Origin: Wyeomyia smithii
Lineage: Eukaryota; Arthropoda; Insecta; Diptera; Culicidae
Assembly (NCBI RefSeq): GCF_029784165.1
Contig: NC_073695.1
Span: 141,676,748-141,740,747 of the forward strand
Length of the DNA stretch: 64,000 nucleotides
Direction of reading: 5' to 3'
In this document: positions 23,401-34,624 of the stretch, piece after piece
How the letters are laid out: every line of letters begins with the position of its first letter
Numbering within the stretch: the first letter of the stretch is position 1
Made by a program: the position numbers and the translations under genes
Notes under the pieces: generated by a model
Told to the model about the DNA's origin: nothing
The model's database searches: none
The model's input: the letters and a program-made list of their open reading frames with translations, nothing else

Positions 23401-23692
23401 GTGTGTTTTTTCAATGAATGTTTGGAACTGGACGAAGACAGTAATTCTTTCTCATATGAAAATCCAAATTGATGACCCTGAAGAATTATTGACTACACAA
23501 ATAGGCGAAAATGATTACAGATTCAAAGCAGCGCTATGGATTACTTTGGAAGCTATTAAATTTAATTTAAATTGGTTTGATAAAACAGACCCTAACTGTT
23601 TGACAGCGTTCAAGGACGATATTCGAGAAGCACGATGGAATAATAAGGAAAGTTTCGCTAAAACTTTCAAGAGTTTTTTGAATGTGTGTTAG
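20426..23692 (+). CDS. L1-clade ORF2 (endonuclease + reverse transcriptase)
   Basis: A 1088-residue protein carrying out target-primed reverse transcription. The apurinic/apyrimidinic-type endonuclease lies at about residues 1-230, with DIIFVQELAF, GDFNCVI (near 133) and SDHHAVLIK. The RT spans about 430-720, with SPGPDGLGYEF, LIPKKGDE, LSIDLEKAFDRVDH, SSVRQGCPLS and AYADDINIL (YADD near 680). The C-terminal zinc-finger-like CNKCGKLDTLKHRIKTC lies near 980, in the place where L1/Tx1 proteins carry a CCHC motif. All catalytic residues visible by eye are present and there is no stop. Members with 'CKGGLAL' in the thumb region are common in mosquitoes (recognition). Confidence 0.9.
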   Translation: MPFIRNIATVNLNAINSDVKKSLLRDYIWNNDLDIIFVQELAFENFCFLKSHVAIVNISDDNKGTGILIRNNVEYSDIVLNCNGRLSSVCIDSTNYINIYAHSGSNFKKERDKLFSDEIMIHLAHGKENVLVGDFNCVIEASDTNGSSNVCHGLKQLTSSLGLKDIERCLLRNNTNFTFFRGSTKSRLDRFYGSDNYIKFVQNITTMPLAFSDHHAVLIKLNIPDESNIRFMGRGYWKLNSYYLRSEDVKTRYNTMYCNLKTRNSFQNLSFWWNNDFKSNTKRFFKTESFNTNQEICREKSFYYQCLHELFQKQKEGEIVSDEMKIVKSKLMSIEQNKLLFYSHTIKGSNILENEKMSLFQTTSSLSKSTVSKMTSLRVNGKITSHVATLKKAIFDHFSKNFRKQPDTDTNFENVLSFITKSLTDEERESLIRPIESSELEFVLKHVSRKTSPGPDGLGYEFYATFFETIKNEILSVFNAYLVNGEYPPGLFSAGIITLIPKKGDEYDLNNRRPISMLNTDCKLFTKILWIRLQPLLGGLIGSGQSACIENQSCINNLRILRNILLKSKQSRHFKGILLSIDLEKAFDRVDHDFLWAIFEKFGFPPLFIECLKRLYKNANSKVLFNGFFTNAFPINSSVRQGCPLSMALFCLYIEPLIRMIYSNVDGCLIDNYFVRIIAYADDINILIRNNHEFDRVLELVNYFSIYAKIRMNFVKSQFLRFNNCCSGPHTIQEANSLKILGVDLYQNFEQTVEKNYSNLINKLRYTISLHSRRKLNLVQKVYILNVYIFSKLWYIAQIFPPANKHIAQIKRMSNIFLWKGYFYTVAKNETILPTCKGGLALEDIEVKAKSLFIKNILYSGNDFNQNIDNFMMNLASNRNLTRNTREWLAIARNLETNTELKSSRLIYYHLLNATNVTPRIQTELPNIHWEILFENFSKNFLSSDHKTAFYVMFNNLTPTRSKMFNHGIAGIESPFCNKCGKLDTLKHRIKTCVFSMNVWNWTKTVILSHMKIQIDDPEELLTTQIGENDYRFKAALWITLEAIKFNLNWFDKTDPNCLTAFKDDIREARWNNKESFAKTFKSFLNVC

Positions 23693-24074
23693 GATAAATT
23701 TTTTGGCTGCTGCAATGTTCACTAACCCCGAGATACCGCGGGTAAACGGTGCCTAACAACCAGTTGAGTAGGATAAGTTAGAATAAATCCCCTTTCCTTT
23801 TATGTGAGTGCGCTTGAATATTTTGGTATGAATGTTAATATATGAATGATGATGGATACACGTAAACATGTACGAATGCTTTATTAACCCCGAGCTCACC
23901 GCGGGTAATCGGTCCAAAAGTTAATATTAGAATAAGTTAGGGAGGATATCGAAGAAGACAAAGGAAATAAAATATGAAAAAAGTCTGTTTTGGAATTTAG
24001 TTGTAATTTTTGTGATTGTTAATTGTTAAAATAGTTTAAATAAATTTACATATTTGAAAAAAAAAAAAAAAAAA

Positions 24075-24245
24075 CCGATTCGATTGTTCTTAGTAGCGTT
24101 TGAAAGAGCTTAGAGTCTAGTAAGTTGCTGGAATATATCGTTTTTATCCGAAGGTTCATTCAAAAATGACGTAGTAGAATGTGATCAGTTTATATGGAAA
24201 CTGATAAACTAACCGATTTTTTTAACGGTTCGACTGATTTTAGAA
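24075..24245. repeat. Unclassified repeat R, right half
   Basis: It starts with CCGATTCGATTGTTCTTAG and follows the reverse complement of 50215-50405 in the tandem duplication, including TTTATATGGAAACTG. It completes the copy of R begun at 18890. Confidence 0.75.
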
Positions 24246-24650
24246 ATGTATATAGGTGCATTCTTGTAATTCGCAACATAAATATATAAATAAAAAGGCT
24301 ACGTGGGACATGTGCAAAAGTATGAGTTGTTTCATCCAAGTGTGAGAATATTCACACATATGTGTTCAAATCCAAACGAATACGGTAATGCAAAAGAGTG
24401 ACTTTTTTTTTTGTTTTTGTTTTTTTTTTAAGGGGGGATTTGTTAGTAGCTTAAGTATTTATGATAAATATTAGTAAATAATGAGTATGTGTGTCCAATC
24501 ACAAATGGTGACTTCTCAACACTGTTAGAAATTTGTAATTTTAATTGTTAGGATTTGTTTGCTTTCGCAATTAGGACTTATCATTCGTAGGGATTTAAAC
24601 CTACTTGTCAGAAAAGGGGAAGTAAACTTACAACTAACTTAATTGCTAAC

Positions 24651-27319
24651 TTATTGGCTATAAAGAGAGCTTATCGTAGCAATTGAGGATTGCAACGATT
24701 TTTGTCGAAAATTGTTAATAATTTTATTTGACATAGCTTCTAATGGTTCAACACCAGTAAGTCTATGTAATTCGAGTGTACCAAACCAAGGAGGACGCTT
24801 CAAAATCATTTTCAGAATTTTATTCTGAATCCTTTGGAGCGTTTTCTTCCTTGTTGAACAGCAACTTGACCAGATCGGTACTGCATAAAGCATTGCTGGT
24901 CTAAAAATTTGTTTGTAAATCAAAAGTTTGTTCTTTAAACAAAGTTTAGAATTCCTGTTAATGAGAGGATATAAACATCTCGTATATTTGATGCACTTGG
25001 CTTGTATACTCTCAATGTGCTTTTTGAAAATAAGTTTTTTATCATAAATTAGTCCCAAGTACTTAACCTTGTCGGACCAACTTAAAATAACCCCATTCAT
25101 CTTGACAACGTGATTTTTGTTTGGCTTGAGGAAAGAAGCCCTAGGCTTATGCGGAAAAATTATCATTTGAGTTTTAGAAGCATTGGGAGAGATCTTCCAC
25201 TTTTGCAAGTAGGAAGAAAAAATACCTAAACTTTTCTGCAATCGACTGCATATGACACGAAGACTTTTTCCTTTTACGGAAATGCTTGTGTCATCGCAGA
25301 ACAATGACTTTGTGCATCCTGGAGGCAAATCAGGAAGATCTGAAGTGAATATGTTGTACAGGACTGGACCCAAGACTGAACCTTGAGGTACACCTGCTCT
25401 GACAGGAATCTATCAGATTTTGAATTCTGATAGACAACCTGCAGAGTTCGATCAGTAAGATAATTTTTTAAAATTTTGATTAGGAAAATTGGAAAATTAA
25501 AAGTTTGCAATTTCGCAATCTAACCTTTATGCCAAACACTGTCGAACGCTTTTTCTATGTCTAAAAGAGCAGCTCCAGTGGAATAACCTTCAGATTTGTT
25601 AGCTCGTATCATATTAGTAACTCTGAGCAATTGATGAGTTGTGGAATGCCCATGGCGAAATCCAAACTGTTCATTTGCAAAAATTGAATTTTCGTTGATG
25701 TGTGACATCATTCTGTTAAGAATAATTCTCTCAAACAGTTTACTTATTGAAGAAAGCAAACTGATTGGTCGATAACTTGAAACTTCAGCTGGGTTCTTAT
25801 CCGGTTTTAAAATGGGAGTAATTTTTGCATTTTTCCATAATTTGAGAAAATATGCAATTTTGAAGCAGCAATTGAAAATTTTCACTCAAAATTCCATTGT
25901 GCTCTCGGGGAGATGTTTGATTAGTATATTAAAGATTCCATCGTCACCAGGTGCTTTCATATTTTTGAAATTTTTAATAATTGATTTAATCTCATTCAAG
26001 TTAGTTTCAATTATTTCTGCAGGTAAAAAATTCTGGGAAGAAATTAAATCAAATTGACGTGTGACTTCATTTTCAATTGGACTCACAAAATTCAAATTTG
26101 AGTTATGAACACTCTCAAACTGCTGAGCAAGTCTTTGAGCCTTTTGTTCATTGGATACAAGAAAACGTTCACCATCTTTTAAAACTGGAATAGGCTTTGA
26201 AGGTTTCTTAAGAATCTTCGACAGCTTCCAAAATGGTTTTGAATATGGTTTCAATTTTTCAACTTTAGTCTCAAAATTTTGATTTCTCAGAAGAGTAAAT
26301 CTGTGCTTAATCTCTTTCTGTAAATCTTTATAAATAGTTTTAAAAACAGGGTCACGAGAACGTTGATATTGACGTCTGCGGACATTTTTCAAACGAATTA
26401 GAAGTTGAAGATTTCCGTCAATTATTGGTGATTTGTATTGGTCAAATTTCACTTGAGCCTTTGGAACAGAATAATTCCTGGCATAAACAATTGCACATTT
26501 TAATGCTTCCAAAGCGGAATCAATATTCACTTCGTTTTGAAAATCAAGCTCATTATTGAAATTTCTCTCAATATGAGTTTTGTAACTTTCCCAATTAGCC
26601 TTGTTATAATTAAAAACAGAGCTCATAGGGTTTAAAACTGATTCATGGGATAAAGAAAAAGTTATTGGAAGATGGTCAGAATCAAAGTCAGCATGTGTGA
26701 TCAAATCACTACATACATGATTTTGATCTGTTAGCACCAAATCAATTGTTGAAGAGTTTCTTACAGAAGAAAAGCATGTAGGACTATTCGGAGACAAAAT
26801 AGAATAGTATCCTGAAGAACAATCACTGAATAAAATTTTGCCATTGGAATTACTTTAAGAATTATTCCATGAACAATGTTTAGCGTTAAAATTGCCGATT
26901 ATGAAAAATTACGAACGATTTCTGGTGAGTTTTTGTAAATCACCTTTAAATTTATTTTTGAGCTCGCGTGTGCATTGAAATGGTAAATATGCTGCGGCAA
27001 TAAATAAAATCCCAAGTTCAGTTTGAACTTCAATTCCCAAAGTTTCAATAACTTTCGTCTCAAGATGGGGAAGAGCACGATGTTTGATTCGGCGATGAAT
27101 AACAATTGCAACTCCACCGCCGGAACCCTGAATCCTATCATATCTACGAACCACGTAATTGGGATCATATTTTAATTTTATGTTAGGTTTCAAAAATGTT
27201 TCAGTAATAATTGCAATATGCACATTATTTACTGTTAAAAAATTAAAAAGCTCATTCTCTTTGGCCTTCAATGAGCGAGCATTCCAATTTAATATTTTAA
27301 TTGTTTTATTTAAAATCAT
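24651..27319 (-). pseudogene. Jockey-clade pol (endonuclease + RT), disrupted
   Basis: The endonuclease begins with ILNWNARSLKAKENELF at 27319 (ITETFLKP, GSGGGVAIVI, IGNFNAKHC, SDHLPITF). The RT has APGDDGIFN, YRPISLLSSISKLFE, EQFGFRHGHST, DIEKAFDSVWHKG and VPQGSVLGPVLYN, with an active-site variant LFCDDTS in place of the usual FADDTS. In-frame stops are seen at 26909-26911, near 26850, near 25886 and at 25520-25522. A frameshift lies near 25403. The aspartates of motif C remain, but the frame cannot produce a full protein. Confidence 0.85.
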
Positions 27320-28487
27320 TGCTAAATTTTAAATTAGAAACAATTTTAATAGTAAAATTTGTGCCTATTTGAATGGCTTCAAACATTGATTTTGCCTGCA
27401 ACATGGCGTTCATAAGTTCGAACATTGCCTGTTGCAAAAAAGAAAGTTTACCTGCCGTAATAGGCCCCATGCAGTTGACATTAGAAAAAATATTTTCGGC
27501 AGCAATATTAGCTGCAGTAACAGGTGTACAATTATTTTCTAGCGTTTTTTGCTTACCCATATTAACGGTCATTTTCGAACTACCAACACTAGGCGGTATA
27601 ATGTTCGAGCTACCTGTAACCTGTGCATAAGTTAAACGGGTATGCAAAGGAGTAGGTAAACTATGCGTCACTGGTACGCTTGGAGAATTTTGTTTTGAAG
27701 TTGGTTTTAATTGAGAAATTGAATTTTGTTTACCTTGCCTTGCCTTAACAATTGCTAAACGGACTGGGCATCGATAAAAATTTGACATATGGTTGCCGTT
27801 ACAATTCGCACAGCGAAAATTTTTACTCTCTTTCACAGGACATGTGTCCTTTTTGTGAGAAGAGTCTCCACAATTAAGACATTTTTGGTCCATGTTACAG
27901 AATTTAGAACCATGGCCATAACGTTGGCAAGTACGGCATTGGGTGATATGATTTTCACCTCCGCCATACTTCCTACAAATTTCCCACTTTACACGCACAT
28001 TATACAAAGCATGTGCTTTTTCAAAAAATTTTAAGTTGTTAACCTCATTGCGGTTAAAATGAATTAAATAATTAACAAGGGAAATTCCAGTTCTCTGACT
28101 GTTTTCGCCTCGTGATTTTTGTTTCATTAGAATTACTTGGGTAGGGGCTATGCCAAGTAATTCTGTTAAAGTAAGTTTGATCTCATCAACGGTTTGATCG
28201 TTGGTGAGACCTTTCAAGACAACCTTGAACGGCTTGGCGTTCTTGGTGTCATATGTAAAAAATTTGTACATCTTGTCAGTTAAATACTGAACAAGACGAT
28301 CACGACCCTTTACTGAGTCGGCTAATAAGCGGCATTCACCTCTACGGCCAATTTGAAAGGTAACTTTAACGTCAGAAACAAACGTTGAAAGTTCCTTTTT
28401 GAATATATTAAATTCAGAAGAAATAGTTACCACAATAGGTGGAACTTTCTCCTTTTTTAAAGATTTTATATTTTGTATAGTTTCATT
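27306..28487 (-). CDS. Jockey-clade gag (5'-truncated)
   Basis: The frame is open from the element boundary at 28487 to the stop at 27306, about 393 codons, and the native start is lost. The middle part has an RRM-like conserved block (FKVVLKGLTNDQTVDEI) typical of Jockey/Juan gags. Three zinc knuckles follow: CRTCQRYGHGSKFC, CLNCGDSSHKKDTC and CANCNGNHMSNFYRC. The C-terminus is proline/serine-rich and then helical. The product binds element RNA. It overlaps the start of pol by 14 bp. Juan family membership is by recognition. Confidence 0.8.
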   Translation of the reverse strand, partial: NETIQNIKSLKKEKVPPIVVTISSEFNIFKKELSTFVSDVKVTFQIGRRGECRLLADSVKGRDRLVQYLTDKMYKFFTYDTKNAKPFKVVLKGLTNDQTVDEIKLTLTELLGIAPTQVILMKQKSRGENSQRTGISLVNYLIHFNRNEVNNLKFFEKAHALYNVRVKWEICRKYGGGENHITQCRTCQRYGHGSKFCNMDQKCLNCGDSSHKKDTCPVKESKNFRCANCNGNHMSNFYRCPVRLAIVKARQGKQNSISQLKPTSKQNSPSVPVTHSLPTPLHTRLTYAQVTGSSNIIPPSVGSSKMTVNMGKQKTLENNCTPVTAANIAAENIFSNVNCMGPITAGKLSFLQQAMFELMNAMLQAKSMFEAIQIGTNFTIKIVSNLKFSNDFK

Positions 28488-28842
28488 AAGAGTGACTATT
28501 TAGTGCTTGCACAGCCTGGTTGAACATTGTTCAACATTTTCACAGTTTTACGTTTACTGCAGGACGAGTATACTCACACTTTTAGGTAAATTGAAATGAA
28601 TTTAGAATGGATCTCCCGAGATTATTTTATTATTATCATTTATTGGTTATTTCATCCGACTTAAGTCTTAATGAATAAAAATATATATGTGGCTGGGAAA
28701 AGCCGCCTTGAGAAGCCATGAAGGCAACTATCAAGCTGGCATAAAAACCCAGCATCTTTTACGAGTATTACATGGCTAATATACAATAACGAAAATAATA
28801 TAAATTAACAAACATTTCATCGAGCACAATAAATTACTGAAC

Positions 28843-31800
28843 CTAAAAATTAAAATTATCGTAGTACCGGTTGTATACCAGAGTCATTCGTCGAACAGGT
28901 TCATTCAAGCCGTAGTTTGTGCGGTGCGCATTAGTTTGCAGTAAATGCTGGCTACGTCGTGGGCGAAGTGGGCAATACAGCTGCAGCGAAGTTAGAATAG
29001 CAGGACAATCATACCGATTCGTCAAGATTTTGTGTGTCGTTTTGGCAATAATTTCTTGGCGGCGCTGTTCGAGCGGTGAGATTCCAACCAATGGGCAGAG
29101 ACTTTCATAAGGTGGCAGATTATCAGGGTCTCTCCAAGGCAATGTACGACAGATCCTTCTGATGAAAAGTTTCTGAACGCGCTCGATTCGTTGAATCCAA
29201 ACATCAAAGTGCGGGTCCCACACCACGCACGCCGTTTCCAAAATTGAGCGCACCAAAGAACAGTAGAGAGTTAGCAAGGTGCCGTGATCGATGAACTCCT
29301 TTCCAATTCTGGAGATAAGACCTAGTTGACGATTAGCTTTGGTGATGATCATCGTAAAATGCTGCCTGAATGTTAAATGAGAGTCCAACAAAACACCCAA
29401 ATCAGTGACAAAATCACTACTTTGCAAAGATATGCCAGCAATGCGATAGTCGAACAACAGCGGCTGCTTTTTGCGCTGGAAACTGTTTACGGTACACTTT
29501 GGAACGCTTATCAGCATGTAGTTGCGGAGGCACCAGTCATTGAACAAGTCAATCAGCGATTGAAGCCTGCGACAATCCTCAACAGTCTCGATAAGTTGGA
29601 AAATTTTAGTGTCGTCCGCGTACAGCAATCGAGTGCCAGGTGGATGAACTTTTGTAACGTCATTGATGAATAATGAAAAAGGTAGCGGTCCAAGTATGCT
29701 ACCCTGCGGAACACCGGAGTTGTTGCTAAACCAAGTGGATTGCGACGAGCCCAGCTTAACAGCAATCATACGATTACGTAGGTAAGAGTCTAGCCACTCT
29801 ACCATTCATTCCAGTTGCAGCTCCAAGTTTGTCGCACTTGGCACGAAGAAGCCCGTGATCAACGCGATCAAATACAGCTTTTAGATCTGTATAGACAGCA
29901 TCAATTCGAAGGCATCGGTTCATACCGCGGATGCAAAAAGAGGTGAACTCTAACAAATTAGTAGATACAGATCTACCCGGGAAAAACCCGTGCTGCGCAG
30001 TAGAAATGTAGTTTTTTACACTGAACATAAGATGATGGTGAATTATAGCTTCAAATACTTTGGAGCAAGCGCACAAACACGAGATCCCACGATAATTCTT
30101 CACATTTCGTTTGTCACCTTTCTTAAACACCGGGAACATCAATGATTCTTTCCAGCTGCGAGGGAATTGATGTCTCAACAAGGAGAGATTAAAAATGGCG
30201 GTTAGCGGAAATTCTAAACTTCCAGCACATTTCTTCAGGAGTACAGCAGGAATACCATCAGGTCCAGGGGAGAAGGACTGTTTTAGGTTTCTAATGGCGT
30301 TGGCAACTTCTACGTTAGTAATCGTGAGGATTCCGGTATTGAATACGTCGGCCGGAACAGGAGCCAAAGCTGTGGCAATCTCATCGGGTGAAGCACACCG
30401 CGTATTAAACACGCTAGCGAAGTGCTTGGCAAACAAGTCACATTTACTGTCATTCGTTGAAGCTTCATTGTTCAGCAAAAACATACTGGAAGGTAACCCT
30501 TCCTCCTTACGCTTCGAATTAACGAACTTCCAGAAGCTTTTCGGATTTAAACGTAAGTTGTGTTCCGTCTTTCGCACGTACATTGTGTACAGAGTTCTGT
30601 TCAGTGCTTTGTATGAACGGCTGGCAGAAGTAAATCGGATCCGATTGATAGGGTTTCTATTCTTTTGATAGGCGCGCAAAGCTGACTTTCGAACTCGATT
30701 AAGTTTTGTGAGCTGCCTGTTTCCCCAAACAGGTTTGCAACGAGGACGAACTTTTGGAACATGCCGATGTATAAGCTCCTGAACTGTTTCAGTGAATCCA
30801 TTCACGGCCTCATCCAAGTTAGCACACCGGTTAATGAAGGTCCAACCGATATCATTTAAAGCTGCGTTGATTGCATCAAAGTTTCCACGCCGAAAATCAA
30901 AACTGGACGGATCGAACTCGTCAACGAACTGAGCCTTAACGGGCCTATTAAAAGTAACCATCAAAGGTGGATGATGAACGTCGATGTTGCAGAGGGGATC
31001 GGGTGCGGTAGTGACCGAGCATGCTGGAAAAGCATGTGAGTTTGCGAAAATTAGGTCAAGGAACCTGCCATTCAGGTTGCAAACAGAATTAATCTGATAC
31101 AGACTGTGAAAAGCCATACCGTCTAATAAACGGGTGCTACCAGCATTCACAGATGAGCGCGAAGCGTCAACAAAGAGATAACTAGGCTCCGACTGCATCG
31201 ACCAGGATAAACCAGCACGATTATAATCGCCAAAGATAAGCAGATCGTCGTTAATACTAGTTGAATTGATAACCTTTTCAACTGATAAAATATGCCGATC
31301 AACAATTTCAACTTCATTCCGCATGTTCGGGGGAATGTAAAAATCGCCGATTACAATGTTAAATGCACCATTTTCGACCGTAACCCACAGCTGTTCAAGC
31401 GACTCATCCATGGCTTCAATTAATAATGCCGATACCAACGATCGTCGCACAGCGATAATTACTCCACCACCCCTTGCTTTGGTGCTATTCAACAAGCTAC
31501 GATCTGTCCGATACACGGTATAATCAATGCCAAACAATTGAGTAGAAGAAATTTGCGCATCCAACCAGGACTCGGTGAGAATGATGCAGTCGTAAAACGA
31601 ATTGGAAACTTCTAAAGCAAACTCGGTTACTTTACTGCGTAGGCCATGCACGTTTTGATAGTAGCAGAGTAGAGATGGCAGGTCAGTATTGCACGGGGAA
31701 TCGCATTGTTGCCGGCCGACTCGCATGGCACTGTTGCTTGAAAATAAAACAGTACTAGCTGTCTGCTGTTCGCTAACGTCGCCCAGTGGAAGAGCTCGTC

Positions 31801-32425
31801 GTGGAGGGGACGCAGAAGCAGGCATTAAGTGGCGAGTGATTTCGCACTGTCCAGTGAGGTTGTTCACAGGGCATAGTCCAGAATTGACATCAATGATTGG
31901 GTGATTCGTTGGTAGATGACTAAAACGTGCGGGAATGTCAAGTGGTGAAATGTTGCTATTAGTAAAATACTTGCCAATACGAGCAAGCTGGAAGACCCCT
32001 TCTCCATCCTCAAACACAGGACCGGAACGGCTGATGAACGCAGGCTGCAGTAGCGCGACTGTGATGAGTGGGTCAGGGGCTTCCAAGTTGCTTGATTCGG
32101 TGCGTCCCGGGCTGGCTCCAAAGAATACATGGTGGTCGTCAGTGAATTTTGATGAGTCAATTGTAGTCGAATCTGCATGCAGTAATACGGTAGATAGCTC
32201 GTGGACAGCAGTCGAAACGTTAGTCGAGAAAAAAGTCGCGGGATCTAGTTTTTTGGACGATCGACGAATTCCCTGAATAATAAACCAGACGGCCAAGAAG
32301 CGGGGTCCAGAGCAATCGATTTTACATAGGGATCCAAACCAATTTTGTATGATATGTAGGAATAATTCGTCGTATCGAACCAGCTGTACCTTTTTGAACG
32401 AGCCGAACAACAGCAACAGGTTCAA
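28843..32425 (-). pseudogene. CR1 ORF2 (endonuclease + RT), element E, single frameshift
   Basis: One frame runs from 32425 to 29774 (up to 883 codons) and continues after one frameshift near 29803 as 29805-28843. The N-terminal linker carries SRSGPVFEDGEGVFQL and GKY (31971-32030). The endonuclease has YYQNVHGLRSKV, LTESWLDA, GGGVIIAVRR, FGDYNRAG and HHPPLMV. The RT has SPGPDGIP, FKKGDKRNVKNYRGI, GVPQGSILGP and LLYADDTKIF, and AFDRVDH reads VFDRVDH. The C-terminal block HRTNYGLNEP is also present. With one indel this is the least damaged CR1 ORF2 here. The first ~60 codons overlap ORF1 and the true start is uncertain. Confidence 0.85.
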
Positions 32426-33045
32426 TTGAATTCAGGCAGCGTGAAACAATTTTCTGCACATCGTTATCCGTTACTTTGGGATTTAAACCGGATAGGTAGA
32501 GCCAAAAGCACTTTTTTGCTACCACAGAAGCAACCGATGACACCGAGAGATCACTTAAATCAACAGTATTAGTGCCTCGATCAGAAGTGATTTCTAACGG
32601 CATGCGGTCCGCACGGCGCCGTTTAGGATTTCTTGCGGGCCATATCGGTGTGGATAAATTCGCAGCGGCGGACAAGTTAGCGGGAGTTCCAACGAACCCA
32701 ATGCGGCGGTTTTTGCGACATACTTTCAACCTTATTGTTCAATCCGTCTACCATTTCGCACAATTTTTGCACTTGAGACGGCAAATCAACCAGCTGTAGC
32801 GATTGAGCGTTTTGGCTGTTTAGTGCGTCAGCCACATAAGTATTTATCGAACGGCCGTTCAGTTTATCGCGGCACTGAGGACAAATAAACAATATTTTGC
32901 CTAGTGCAAAGAGTTCTTTGCAAATCCTGCTGTTGAAGCCACAGCATTGCTGGTTTATATGATAGCAAGTTTCAATAAAACCGCAACGTACCGGCTCGAG
33001 GTCGTTGATTTCGAGTTTGCATTCGCCGCACAGTTTTTTCTCCAT
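32245..33045 (-). pseudogene. CR1 ORF1 (PHD-like zinc finger), element E
   Basis: The start chosen is the ATG at 33043-33045 (MEKKLCGECKLEI), directly before a PHD-like finger: C-x2-C, C-x4-C, H-x4-C, then CPQC. A helical segment follows (LPSQVQKLCEMVDGLNNKVESM). The C-terminal domain has KKCFWLYLSGLNPKVTDNDV and, after a shift, a YISYKIGLDP...ALDP-SWP-G block with an REF-D end, as in elements C and D. Frameshifts lie near 32700 and 32385, so the copy is not functional although all parts are present. Its role is inferred from the family. Confidence 0.7.
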
Positions 33046-33344
33046 TACGGTATCAGAAATTAACAAACAGCACGGTTTGATGAAATATGAGTGCACAAGA
33101 ATGAAGCGCCTGTGGGTAGGCTTAACAGACGGTAATCTTATTGCGCGGCAATATGTAGGTCCAACAATAACAAAGTCAGCATCCAATGCACAGTCCACTT
33201 CAATAACGAAAGCGAATATCACGAAATATCACAATGCTAGAACTTGCACTTCACTATTCCCTAGTTCACTGCTAGCTTAAAACAATATTGTTCAATAATC
33301 AAATAGCGTTCGAACTAAAATAAAGTACTAACAAGTTGAAATTA

Positions 33345-33548
33345 AACAGAGCCAGAGATGGTCCAACAAACCAGTCGTCGTGGGTTCGAGTCAAGGCTCG
33401 GGAGAAACCGTTAGTGTCAGTAGGATCGCAGCACTAGTCCCGCGATTGTCCTGTACACTAAACAGTTGGCTGCGAAGTCTGTGTATAATAAACAAAAGGT
33501 CGAGTTCCGAACCGGAATGTAGCACCAATGCTTTGCTTACTTTGTTTA
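33345..33548 (+). mobile_element. tRNA-related SINE, second copy
   Basis: The plus strand has CCAGTCGTCGTGGGTTCGAG (degenerate B box) near the start and ATGTAGCACCAATGCTTTGC near the end. It is colinear with the minus-strand SINE at 14947-15154. Boundaries are approximate and no target duplication was identified. Confidence 0.7.
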
Positions 33549-33617
33549 GAATGGATTTTAGAACATTCTTACAAACATTCCTAGCACCAAATTGCTTCAT
33601 TTGGTCAAGCCGATGTA

Positions 33618-34070
33618 ATGATTTTGAAGTAAAATACTTCTCTCAGGAAGTTCGGCTACATAGGGATGTGAAATGAAAATCTAAAACTGAAAAAAGTGAA
33701 AAATATGTCCAATTTAAAATGCTAATAAATCGGTTAGTATTCGATAGATTTCCTTCGTTCTTGCAGTAATAGATTGGAAAATCTTCTAAGATTCTTCCCA
33801 CAAGCAGATAATTGTAATTTTATTTATCAAACTATTGTAATATTGAAAATAGTCAAGCCTTTCCAAAACGAAAACTTCGGCCTCTGATTGGTCGTTATAT
33901 AATTGCTTCTCAAGCACGGTCGACAGAATCATAGACCTTGCCATTTGAAATGTGTTGTTTGGCCTATATAAGAGCCTGTTTAACCCGAAGCCGCTCATTA
34001 TAATTCTAGACTGCAACAACAGCAGTCCTCCTTTAGCAGCAGCAGCGGATACAGCAGCAGTAGCAGTGCA
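33618..34070 (+). promoter_or_regulatory. Reiterated promoter module P1
   Basis: First copy of a repeated module opening with AATACTTCTCTCAGGAAG. It contains a CCAAT-type box (ATTGG, 33887-33891), a TATA box TATATAAG (33965-33972) and a TCA initiator-like site 30 bp after the TATA start (33995). An AGC-rich leader follows. The layout is that of an RNA polymerase II core promoter. No open frame of note lies downstream. A partial second copy (CACGGTC...ATAGACCTTGCA) lies at 34110-34215. Confidence 0.55.
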
Positions 34071-34624
34071 GCGGATAACGGCCACAGTTGTGGTATGGTA
34101 TGAGAATTGTCAATCCTTGTTGAAGCGCAAAATTCGACTGATCTGATCAGTCGTTAATATGATTGCTTTCCAAGCACGGTCTACAGAATCATAGACCTTG
34201 CAATTTTCAGCTGATGCAGGGCAGCGGATACCAATAGCAGCGTATAGCGGCCAAAACATTAGCATGGCTACGGATAGCGTAGCAAATGCAGAGGGTTTAG
34301 CATCGATAGCAGCTGATGCAGTGAGGCACTTTAGTGAAATGCAAACTCTGTGCGATAGCGGGCAATAGTAAATGCATTCAATGAAAAGTCGACTCATTTT
34401 GACAACACATGAGCCGTCTAGTTTTGAGTGTTAAATCAGCTTTTCACTGTTTACTTTCGCGCTGTTTATTCGCATGTCAGTGATAACGCCAAGATGTGAT
34501 CGGTATCTTATCCGATATTGAATTGAACAACAAATTAAAAAATGACTGACACGCAAGCAGCCGGGTTTTCTTGTAAAAGTATTCAACTTCATCCTTGCGG
34601 TTGTGGCTTTGCACACAACCCTCC

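Larger units (their letters stand above)
19119..24074 (+). mobile_element. L1-clade non-LTR retrotransposon, apparently full length
   Basis: A plus-strand element of about 4.96 kb with a 130-bp 5' UTR, intact ORF1, intact ORF2, a 3' UTR with AATAAA-type signals and an 18-nt poly(A) tail at 24057-24074. It interrupts repeat R. A target duplication is not evident; only AA could be shared. Two intact frames plus poly(A) make it the best candidate for a recently active non-LTR element in the window. Confidence 0.85.
24404..28487 (-). mobile_element. Jockey-clade (Juan-like) retrotransposon, 5'-truncated
   Basis: A minus-strand element of about 4.08 kb. The poly(A)-like tail reads as T-rich plus-strand sequence at 24404-24431. 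A perfect 10-bp target duplication AAGAGTGACT flanks it (24394-24403 and 28488-28497). The gag frame is still open at the 28487 boundary, so the copy was 5'-truncated during insertion, as is usual for target-primed reverse transcription. Gag is open, pol is interrupted. Confidence 0.85.
28621..33330 (-). mobile_element. CR1 element E, nearly full length
   Basis: A minus-strand CR1 element of about 4.7 kb. Its 3' tail at 28621-28644 is ATT-rich on the plus strand and its 3' UTR matches that of element C. It holds ORF1 (32245-33045) and ORF2 (28843-32425). The 5' boundary near 33330 is approximate and no target duplication was found. Confidence 0.8.
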
